From NCBI GenBank assembly GCA_016844545.1, contig JAENJC010000218.1:1-5067 (forward strand): a DNA stretch of 5,067 nucleotides. The letters run 5' to 3'. Shown here piece by piece: positions 1 to 5,067 of this stretch (position 1 is its first letter; each line of letters starts with the position of its first letter). The position numbers were made by a program, and so were the translations under genes. The stretch is from Deltaproteobacteria bacterium. GTDB lineage: Bacteria; Desulfobacterota; JAENJC01. A model generated the notes under the pieces. The model had not been told where the DNA came from. It saw only the letters and a program-made list of their open reading frames with translations, and made no database searches.

Positions 1-528
1 ATCGGGCTTACCGTAGTCGGGAGAAAGGCTGCAGACCACTACAAGAGGAACGGCGGGCAGATCAACAAGGAGCATACTAATATACTATATGGCTTCGGTT
101 ATCATACTGCGGCAGGGATAGCCGGTGACATAATCAATGCCTATACCAATGAAGAAGTGGACGAGGTATACCTCCTTTACAACGAATACAAGTCTGCCCT
201 GGTCCAGGAAGCAATGATGGAAAGGCTTCTACCGATAACCCCTCTGGAAGGGGAGACGGAGATGTCGGTGGTTGACTACATATATGAGCCAAATAAGGAC
301 AGCATACTTGAGGAGATCCTACCGAAGCATGTAGAGATACAGGTTTACAGAGCGCTTTTGGAATCCATTGCCAGCGAGCACGGCGCCAGGATGGCGGCCA
401 TGGACTCGGCAACAAGGAACGCAAAAGATATGATAGGACGTCTGACCCTATACTACAATAGGGCTAGACAGGCAACCATTACTAAAGAGCTTGTTGAGAT
501 AGTCAGCGGCGCTGAGGCATTGAAATAG
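1..528 (+). CDS. atpG: ATP synthase F1 subunit gamma, 3' part (start outside window)
   Basis: This is the C-terminal 175 residues of the F1 gamma subunit, the central rotor shaft that turns inside the alpha3-beta3 head and couples proton flow through Fo to ATP synthesis. The frame is open from base 1 and ends at TAG 526-528. Full-length gamma is usually about 290 residues, so roughly the first 115 are missing to the left. The C-terminal signature is clear: ASEHGARMAAMDSATRNA, then LTLYYNRARQATITKEL and a final EIVSGAEAL. This helix pairs with the N-terminal helix as a coiled coil in the catalytic head. The gene lies 55 bp upstream of atpD on the same strand, in the usual atpA-G-D-C order. An internal ATG at 157 is not a start, because family-typical sequence continues upstream of it to the window edge. 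No defect is seen. Confidence 0.97.
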   Translation: MGLTVVGRKAADHYKRNGGQINKEHTNILYGFGYHTAAGIAGDIINAYTNEEVDEVYLLYNEYKSALVQEAMMERLLPITPLEGETEMSVVDYIYEPNKDSILEEILPKHVEIQVYRALLESIASEHGARMAAMDSATRNAKDMIGRLTLYYNRARQATITKELVEIVSGAEALK

Positions 529-570
529 AAATAATGTAGGGGTGCCGTATCCTTACACGCGACGTATATT

Positions 571-577
571 AAGGAGG
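571..577 (+). promoter_or_regulatory. Strong Shine-Dalgarno site for atpD
   Basis: AAGGAGG lies 6 bases before the ATG at 584. It is a near-perfect anti-16S match at good spacing, and fixes the atpD start. It fits the three copies of beta needed per F1 head. The rest of the atpG-atpD gap (529-570) shows no convincing promoter or terminator, so the two genes are probably co-transcribed. Confidence 0.9.
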
Positions 578-583
578 CTTTAA

Positions 584-1990
584 ATGAGCACAGGAAAAGT
601 AACCCAGGTAATAGGCCCTGTGGTGGACGTTGAATTTGAAAGGGGAAAGCTTCCGCCTATATTCAATGCGGTTAAGCTGACCAACCCTTCCATTGATGAC
701 AGGGAGGGGAACCTGGTTCTTGAGGTTGCCCAGCACTTAGGTGAAAACACCGTCAGGTGCATCGCCATGGATTCAACAGACGGCCTTGTCCGCGGAATGC
801 TGGCAGTTGATACAGGGCAGCAGATAACAATGCCTGTCGGCAGGGAGGCCCTCGGAAGGATAATGAACGTCATCGGTGACCCGGTTGACGAGATGGGACC
901 GATAAACACAAAGGAGCGCTGGCCGATCCACAGGTCTGCTCCGGCCTTTGATGAACAGGAGTCCACTGTTGAGGCCCTTGAAACAGGCATAAAGGTTATA
1001 GACCTCCTTGCCCCGTACTCAAAAGGTGGAAAGATCGGCCTGTTCGGCGGAGCCGGTGTGGGAAAGACCGTTCTTATCATGGAACTGATTCACAATATAG
1101 CTGTTGAGCACGGCGGATTCTCCGTATTCGGCGGCGTGGGTGAAAGGACCAGGGAAGGAAACGACCTCTGGATGGAGATGAAGGAATCAGGGGTTATAGA
1201 CAAGGCATGTCTCGTCTACGGCCAGATGAACGAGCCGCCTGGAGCAAGGGCCAGGGTTGCACTGTCCGCCCTCACGGTTGCAGAGTATTTCAGGGATCAG
1301 GAGGGACAGGACGTTCTCCTCTTCATTGACAATATATTCAGGTTCACACAGGCAGGCTCCGAGGTTTCAGCGCTCCTTGGTCGTATCCCGTCCGCGGTTG
1401 GTTATCAGCCAACACTTTCAACCGAAATGGGTGAGCTGCAGGAGAGGATTACATCTACAAAGAAGGGCTCCATCACATCTGTGCAGGCAGTTTATGTCCC
1501 TGCTGACGACCTGACAGACCCGGCCCCTGCAACGACATTCGCCCATCTGGACGCTACAACCGTTCTTTCAAGGCAGATTGCAGAGCTTGGGATATACCCG
1601 GCCGTTGACCCTCTGGACTCAACATCAAGGATTCTTGACCCATTAGTACTTGGAGCCGAGCACTATCAGGTAGCCAGGGAGGTGCAGAGAATACTTCAGA
1701 AGTATAAAGACCTTCAGGACATCATCGCAATCCTCGGCATGGAAGAGCTTTCAGAGGAGGACAAGATGGTAGTGGCAAGGGCAAGGAAGATCCAGAGGTT
1801 CCTCTCCCAGCCGTTCTTTGTTGCTGAGGCGTTCACAGGTGCCCCCGGCAAGTATGTGCCTCTGAAGGATACCATTAGAGGGTTTAAAGAGGTTGTAGAA
1901 GGCAAGCACGATGACCTACCTGAGCAGGCGTTCTATCTGGTCGGCGGCATTGAAGAGGCGATAGAGAAGGCTGAGAGGTTGAAGGCGTAA
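584..1990 (+). CDS. atpD: ATP synthase F1 subunit beta (catalytic)
   Basis: This is the catalytic beta subunit of F1; three copies alternate with alpha and make ATP from ADP and phosphate at the cytoplasmic face of the membrane. At 468 residues it is the normal family length. The N-terminal beta-barrel (about 1-80) begins GKVTQVIGPVVDVEF. The nucleotide-binding domain has Walker A GGAGVGKT (155-162), the catalytic Glu in GGVGERTREGND (E187, with R189 nearby) and Walker B VLLFIDN (244-250). The ATP synthase alpha/beta signature PAVDPLDSTS lies at 339-348. The C-terminal helical domain carries the DELSEED lever motif as EELSEED (387-393), a conservative change that keeps the acidic character. 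The start is fixed by AAGGAGG 6 bases upstream. The stop TAA overlaps the atpC start by one base, implying translational coupling. All key residues are intact. Confidence 0.99.
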   Translation: MSTGKVTQVIGPVVDVEFERGKLPPIFNAVKLTNPSIDDREGNLVLEVAQHLGENTVRCIAMDSTDGLVRGMLAVDTGQQITMPVGREALGRIMNVIGDPVDEMGPINTKERWPIHRSAPAFDEQESTVEALETGIKVIDLLAPYSKGGKIGLFGGAGVGKTVLIMELIHNIAVEHGGFSVFGGVGERTREGNDLWMEMKESGVIDKACLVYGQMNEPPGARARVALSALTVAEYFRDQEGQDVLLFIDNIFRFTQAGSEVSALLGRIPSAVGYQPTLSTEMGELQERITSTKKGSITSVQAVYVPADDLTDPAPATTFAHLDATTVLSRQIAELGIYPAVDPLDSTSRILDPLVLGAEHYQVAREVQRILQKYKDLQDIIAILGMEELSEEDKMVVARARKIQRFLSQPFFVAEAFTGAPGKYVPLKDTIRGFKEVVEGKHDDLPEQAFYLVGGIEEAIEKAERLKA

Positions 1991-2415
1991 TGGCAGAAAC
2001 CATCCTCCTTGAGATTGTCACCCCGGACAGGCTTGTACTTTCCGAAGAGGTTGACGAGGTAACAGCGCCCGGCGTCGAAGGGGAGTTCGGCGTATTGCCC
2101 GGTCATACCCCTTTTCTTACCACCCTGAAGGTCGGGGAGCTGACCTACAGAAAGGGAAAGGAAGTCCACCACATGGCCGTAAGCTGGGGTTATGCCGAGG
2201 TTACGCCAAAGAAGGTAACAGTTCTTGCTGAGGCCGCCGAGGTAGCAGCGGAAATAGACATAGAGAGGGCCAAGGCCGCCATGGAGAAGGCTGAAAAGGA
2301 GCTCAAGAAGCTGTCGAAAGAGGACAAGGACTATCTGATTGAGGCAGCAAGGCTTGAAAAGTCAATCATCAGGATACAGGTTGCAGAGAGGGCGGGGAAG
2401 ACCATATTACACTGA
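1990..2415 (+). CDS. atpC: ATP synthase F1 subunit epsilon
   Basis: This is the epsilon subunit of the F1 central stalk. It binds gamma and the c-ring, and its C-terminal helices can swing up to inhibit ATP hydrolysis. The protein has 141 residues, normal for the family. The N-terminal beta-sandwich (about 1-85) contains the conserved VEGEFGVLPGHTPFLT. The C-terminal part (about 90-141) is rich in Ala, Glu and Lys and is predicted to form the helical hairpin. The ATG shares its A with the atpD stop (TAATG). Only a weak GAGAGG (1973-1978) precedes it, 11 bases upstream, so translation probably relies on ribosomes finishing atpD. It is the last gene of the operon: a hairpin terminator starts 26 bases after its stop. 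Confidence 0.97.
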   Translation: MAETILLEIVTPDRLVLSEEVDEVTAPGVEGEFGVLPGHTPFLTTLKVGELTYRKGKEVHHMAVSWGYAEVTPKKVTVLAEAAEVAAEIDIERAKAAMEKAEKELKKLSKEDKDYLIEAARLEKSIIRIQVAERAGKTILH

Positions 2416-2441
2416 GGGTTAAACTATTAAGAGTCTTTTTT

Positions 2442-2483
2442 GAAAGCCCATTTCTTGCTAAACGCAGGGAATGGGCTTTCTTT
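2442..2483 (+). terminator. Hairpin terminator of the atp operon
   Basis: GAAAGCCCATT (2442-2452) is a perfect inverted repeat of AATGGGCTTTC (2470-2480). Pairing continues inward through 2453-2458 with 2464-2469, including two G-U pairs, leaving a 5-base loop. That gives about 17 pairs, followed by a T-rich run ending near 2483. The T run favours termination on the + strand, closing atpG-D-C. Read from the - strand the hairpin is followed by A residues, so it is a poorer terminator for msrAB, although the stem could still block read-through or protect a 3' end. Confidence 0.85.
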
Positions 2484-2486
2484 ATA

Positions 2487-2515
2487 TTCACCCCGAGCTT
2501 GTCGAAAGTTTCACC
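2487..2515. repeat. Probable degenerate copy of a dispersed intergenic repeat
   Basis: The core CCCCGAGCTTGTCGAAAG (2491-2508) closely resembles a short sequence, roughly CCTGAGCTTGTCGAAGG, that I recall recurring between genes in many unrelated bacterial genomes. CGA and TCG around GCTTG can form a small hairpin. The usual copy, as I remember it, has inverted flanks TTCACCC and GGGTGAA. Here both flanks read TTCACC (2487-2492 and 2510-2515), so the right arm looks altered. It sits in the gap between the 3' ends of atpC and msrAB, a typical location. Only one copy is in the window, so repeat status rests on memory. Confidence 0.5.
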
Positions 2516-2538
2516 TGATATGGGCGCGAGACAGGAAA

Positions 2539-3582
2539 CTACTTGAAGAGGATCTTATACTTTTCGTGCCCTTCCTTTTCGAGCTCCCCCTTTGGAATGA
2601 ACCTGAGCGCGGCGGAGTTCATGCAGTATCTGAGCCCTGTAGGTTTTGGACCATCGTTGAAAACATGTCCCAGATGGGAGTCGGCCTGCCTGCTCCGCAC
2701 ATCCGTCCTTCTCATGAAGAACCCCCTGTCCTCCCTTTCCACGATATTGTCAGGTTCCAGCGGTTTAGTAAAGCTCGGCCAACCTGTGCCGGAGTCATAC
2801 TTGTCAAGGGAGCTGAAAAGGGGCTCACCCGAGACTATGTCTACGTATATCCCCTCTCTCTTGTTGTCTGCGTATTCGTTCTTAAATGCAGGCTCTGTCC
2901 CGTTCTTCTGGGTGACTTCGTACTGAATCGGGTGAATCGGGGTGAGCTTCTTCCGCAGCTCCGCGTCGGAAGGTTTAATAAATGAGGACTTCTTTTCCTC
3001 CCTCCCTTTCCAGACCTTTTTGAGGAAACTGTCACGCCCGGATCCGGCCCTGTAGTACTTATACCTTACGGGGTTCTTCTTATAATAGTCCTGGTGATAA
3101 TCCTCGGCCTTGTAAAAGACCTCGAATTTGAGGATCTTCGTCTCAATGGACTTATCGAAGATGCTAGACTTTTCAAGTTTATCCTTTGAGAACTCGGCCA
3201 GGCTCTTCTGTTCTTCATTGTGGTAGAAGATGGCCGATCCATACTGCTGTCCCCTGTCGACAAACGAGCCGCCTGCATCTGTAGGATCAGTACTCCTCCA
3301 GAATGTATCTAACAATAGCTCATACCTTATCTTTTCCGGGTCATATGTGACCTGTATAGCCTCATAATGAATCACGCCATCAAGCTTTTCAAAAGGAGGC
3401 TCCATACACCAGAAACATCCCCCTGCAAAAGTGGCTTTTTGAAGATATATATCCTGACTGCTCATAGGTGGCCCTCCCAAAGGTTTTTCGGCATTTGCAG
3501 ATCCGCATAAAACAGCAAAGATCACAATAGTGGTCAGAATTAAGTTTTTATAACTGATTTTGCTCATGTAAACACGGGCCAT
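2539..3582 (-). CDS. msrAB: Exported bifunctional methionine sulfoxide reductase MsrA-MsrB, with shortened MsrA domain
   Basis: This fused enzyme reduces methionine-S-sulfoxide (MsrA) and methionine-R-sulfoxide (MsrB) in oxidised proteins. The start chosen (ATG 3580-3582) has GGAG 5 bases upstream and gives 347 residues; the ATG at 3565-3567 is possible but has no ribosome site. Residues 1-31 form a Sec-type signal peptide with a hydrophobic core and likely cleavage after GSANA, placing the enzyme outside the cytoplasm. The MsrA domain (about 46-180) has GCFWCMEPPF with catalytic C56, then E74, DRGQQY (Y114) and YHQDYYKKNP. About 25 residues normally lying between GVI and HYEA are missing, with the frame kept. 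The MsrB domain (about 208-340) has GTGWPSF, HLGHVFNDG and catalytic C320 in RYCMNSAALRF. It lacks the CxxC pairs of zinc-type MsrB and has Thr where many MsrBs have Cys (GCGW). Identity is certain; full MsrA activity is not. Confidence 0.95.
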   Translation of the reverse strand: MARVYMSKISYKNLILTTIVIFAVLCGSANAEKPLGGPPMSSQDIYLQKATFAGGCFWCMEPPFEKLDGVIHYEAIQVTYDPEKIRYELLLDTFWRSTDPTDAGGSFVDRGQQYGSAIFYHNEEQKSLAEFSKDKLEKSSIFDKSIETKILKFEVFYKAEDYHQDYYKKNPVRYKYYRAGSGRDSFLKKVWKGREEKKSSFIKPSDAELRKKLTPIHPIQYEVTQKNGTEPAFKNEYADNKREGIYVDIVSGEPLFSSLDKYDSGTGWPSFTKPLEPDNIVEREDRGFFMRRTDVRSRQADSHLGHVFNDGPKPTGLRYCMNSAALRFIPKGELEKEGHEKYKILFK

Positions 3583-3587
3583 ATAAT

Positions 3588-3591
3588 CTCC
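3588..3591 (-). promoter_or_regulatory. Ribosome binding site that decides the msrAB start
   Basis: On the - strand GGAG lies 5 bases before the ATG at 3582. Neither the ATG at 3567 nor the most upstream in-frame ATG at 3690 has a comparable site. The 3690 start would also lie upstream of the likely promoter. The resulting N-terminus (MARVYMSKISYKNL) is a plausible basic signal-peptide n-region. Confidence 0.65.
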
Positions 3592-3632
3592 GGCAACTGT
3601 TGTAATAAGGATGAGTCTTGGGTAGCTAAATA

Positions 3633-3660
3633 AATATAGCACTTTAATTTTTTGTTTCAA
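3633..3660 (-). promoter_or_regulatory. Putative sigma-70-type promoter of msrAB
   Basis: On the - strand, TTGAAA (3660-3655) and TATATT (3638-3633) are separated by 16 bases in an AT-rich stretch. Transcription would begin near 3626, giving a leader of about 44 bases that contains the GGAG site. This is a consensus match only. No specific operator for oxidative-stress control could be identified. Confidence 0.55.
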
Positions 3661-3714
3661 GTGTGGGGCAAAGTGACGCCAGCTGGGCATGGTATTTTAT
3701 GAACAAAACATTAT

Positions 3715-3744
3715 TTGTCGACAGTTTATTTTTTGAGTTATAAT
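3715..3744 (+). promoter_or_regulatory. Putative promoter of the MFS gene, abutting the start codon
   Basis: TTGTCG (3715-3720) and a perfect TATAAT (3739-3744) are 18 bases apart. The expected transcription start, about 7 bases after the -10 box, falls at or next to the ATG at 3750. That leaves no room for a ribosome site, and none is seen. Since AT-rich DNA produces TATAAT by chance, this is a candidate only. Confidence 0.45.
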
Positions 3745-3749
3745 AAATA

Positions 3750-4946
3750 ATGATCTCAGGTCTTTCCCAAACAGCAAGACAGACTTTTCATCATGATATC
3801 AGGTCAGCCATGCTCTTTGGCATCTTTGGCGGCATGATTTTGCCGTTTATAGCCATCATCGGTAGAAAGATCGGCGCCACTGATTTCCAGATCGCCCTTC
3901 TCACAACAGCCCCTTTCATAGCCAATATATTTGCCCTCTTCTGGACAGAGGACATCTTCGGTAAAGGCCGAATCTGGTATGTGGTATGGCCGGGCGCCAT
4001 AGGCAGGGGGCTTCTCTTGGGGATGTTCTTTGTTGCGGCACCATTTTACTATACCTTGCTCATATTCATCTACTTGATCATCACTGCCATCCCCTTCCCT
4101 TCCTATGCCTTTGTCATGAAGGCCAACTACCCTGACTCTCAACGGGGGCGGCTTATGTCGTATGTAAGAATTGGAAACACAGGACTATGGATTGTGACTT
4201 CGGCCATAAGCGGCTGGATTTTGCAGAAGGGAACCGATTATTATCACTATATCTTTCCTGTTGCAGCGATCTTTGGCGTCCTTTCTGCCCTGGAGTTCGG
4301 AAGGATAAAGATGAGCTGTGAGGTTGAAAAGGTGCGGAAGTGCGATAATGACAGGGAACTGATGGTCAGCCTGTCCAACCTCGCTGCGCCCTTCAAAAAC
4401 AAGACCTTTCGGCAATTTTTAACCTCATACTCCCTTTTTGAATTCGGTCTGCTTTTATCTATTCCCATATTCCCTATTGTCCTTGTTGATGAAGTGCATA
4501 TCCCTAATCTTGTAGCAGGTATCTACGGTTCAATAGTTGCTGCCTTTGGTCTTGCAGGCTTTTTCTTTTGGGGATACTTTACAGACAGACATACCGAAAA
4601 GCGGGTCTTTTCTGCTATAAGTCTTATAGGAGGGTGTATCCCGCTGATCTATCTTCTTAGCCGGAACCTCTGGGTTTTGGGAGCTGCCCATGCCGCAGCA
4701 GGGCTTACCTATGCAGGGATGGAACTGATAGGATACGTGGTAATCACGCGTATGTCCTCTAACAGTGAGGTCCCGCGATACATGGCAGTCTACATCGCCT
4801 TGGGAGGTTTGAGAGGCGGTATCGCGCCATTTCTTGGCACAGCGCTGAAATCTGCTTTCGGCGCATCGACTGTGTTTAGTCTGTCCCTGTTCCTTATCTT
4901 TTTGGGGTTTATATCAGCGGCGAGGAATAAACCTGAAAGAGTTTAA
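3750..4946 (+). CDS. MFS transporter, substrate unknown
   Basis: This 398-residue polytopic membrane protein has about 12 predicted helices in two groups of six. Helix 1 spans about 20-38, helices 2-6 fall within about 46-182, a charged cytoplasmic loop covers about 184-222, and helices 7-12 span about 223-390. The length and the 6+6 layout fit the major facilitator superfamily, secondary carriers driven by ion gradients. Motif A-like GYFTDRHTEKR (275-285) follows helix 8, and YPDSQRGRLMSY (127-138) in the first half resembles the RGR loop after helix 4 of many MFS proteins. The substrate cannot be read from sequence. An in-frame TAA at 3744-3746 rules out an earlier start. The ATG at 3750 has no Shine-Dalgarno; an alternative ATG at 3810 (residue 21) follows a weak AGG but would trim the lead into helix 1. 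It is divergent from msrAB. Confidence 0.85.
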   Translation: MISGLSQTARQTFHHDIRSAMLFGIFGGMILPFIAIIGRKIGATDFQIALLTTAPFIANIFALFWTEDIFGKGRIWYVVWPGAIGRGLLLGMFFVAAPFYYTLLIFIYLIITAIPFPSYAFVMKANYPDSQRGRLMSYVRIGNTGLWIVTSAISGWILQKGTDYYHYIFPVAAIFGVLSALEFGRIKMSCEVEKVRKCDNDRELMVSLSNLAAPFKNKTFRQFLTSYSLFEFGLLLSIPIFPIVLVDEVHIPNLVAGIYGSIVAAFGLAGFFFWGYFTDRHTEKRVFSAISLIGGCIPLIYLLSRNLWVLGAAHAAAGLTYAGMELIGYVVITRMSSNSEVPRYMAVYIALGGLRGGIAPFLGTALKSAFGASTVFSLSLFLIFLGFISAARNKPERV

Positions 4947-4948
4947 AC

Positions 4949-4968
4949 GGTTGCTGAGCCAATTTTTT
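4949..4968 (+). terminator. Weak candidate terminator after the MFS gene
   Basis: GGTT (4949-4952) can pair with AGCC (4957-4960), including one G-U pair, around a 4-base loop; AA and then six T residues follow (4963-4968). The stem is short, so this is a guess supported mainly by the T run and by its position 3 bases after the stop codon. Confidence 0.3.
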
Positions 4969-5005
4969 AAGGGGGGTAGTCGGTTAGCTCCACCTCATGC
5001 TACAT

Positions 5006-5067
5006 TTAATTATGCCCCCAGTCGTAGCCATAGGTTACATCATCTTCAGTAATCGGTTCAGTGACAA
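5006..5067 (-). CDS. Possible 3' end of a convergent gene, product unknown
   Basis: On the - strand one frame is open from the window edge to TAA (5008-5006), reading VTEPITEDDVTYGYDWGHN. The other two - strand frames meet stops quickly in this stretch. The acidic, tyrosine-rich composition looks protein-like, and a gene converging on the transporter would explain the short gap. Nineteen residues are too few to name a family, and an open frame this short can arise by chance. Confidence 0.35.
   Translation of the reverse strand, partial: VTEPITEDDVTYGYDWGHN

Noticed and set aside
580..1080. Long open frame on the - strand opposite atpD
   Set aside because: It lies entirely antisense to the unambiguous atpD coding sequence, its protein has no recognisable motif, and codon bias of the real gene explains it.
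1742..1765. DELSEED motif of the beta subunit reads EELSEED
   Set aside because: Asp to Glu is a conservative change that keeps the acidic lever, and variants are common in bacterial beta subunits. It is not notable.
2440..2985. Open frame of 181 codons on the + strand opposite msrAB
   Set aside because: It begins inside the atp terminator hairpin and runs antisense to the conserved MsrB domain. The protein has no family features and there is no ribosome site.
3679..3686. CCAGCTGG palindrome between the divergent genes
   Set aside because: An 8-base palindrome occurs often by chance and the flanks do not extend the symmetry, so it is not supported as an operator.
3583..3690. Upstream extension of msrAB to the ATG at 3690
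   Set aside because: The extra 36 residues are not signal-peptide-like or family-like, the promoter candidate lies inside this stretch, and the GGAG site supports the start at 3582.
4971..5019. G-run (4971-4976) and C-run (5015-5019) that could pair across the right-hand gap
   Set aside because: The arms are short, low in complexity and about 40 bases apart. There is no supporting flanking pairing.

Overview
The window looks like ordinary chromosome from a Gram-negative-type bacterium. The left half is the end of an F-type ATP synthase operon (atpG-atpD-atpC, + strand). The right half holds a secreted fused methionine sulfoxide reductase (msrAB, - strand) and a divergent major facilitator superfamily (MFS) transporter (+ strand). 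Protein style, moderate GC and heavy AGG arginine usage would fit Nitrospirota or a deltaproteobacterial-type lineage. That placement is only an impression; nothing in the window fixes the taxon.

Layout: 1-528 is the C-terminal part of the gamma subunit, whose start lies left of the window. A 55 bp gap with a strong ribosome binding site leads to the complete beta subunit (584-1990). This overlaps by one base (TAATG) the complete epsilon subunit (1990-2415). A long hairpin with a T-rich tail (2442-2483) closes the operon. Between it and msrAB lies a short sequence (2487-2515) resembling a dispersed intergenic repeat found in many bacterial genomes.

msrAB (2539-3582, - strand) encodes a signal peptide, an MsrA domain and an MsrB domain, and should repair oxidised methionine in the periplasm or outside the cell. 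Its MsrA domain lacks about 25 residues normally present directly after the active-site helix, including the GYTGG motif and a substrate-binding tyrosine. This is the most unusual thing in the window. The intergenic region 3583-3749 carries a plausible promoter for each divergent gene. The transporter promoter sits so close to the ATG that its message may be leaderless.

The transporter (3750-4946) is a 12-helix MFS protein of unknown substrate. To its right, 4947-5005 is a short convergent gap with a weak terminator candidate, and 5006-5067 probably holds the last codons of a - strand gene that continues beyond the window.

The three ATP synthase genes work together in the F1 catalytic head and rotor stalk. 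The msrAB and transporter pair share a divergent intergenic region but show no clear functional link. I saw no convincing sign of a new multi-gene system, mobile element, CRISPR array or RNA gene.
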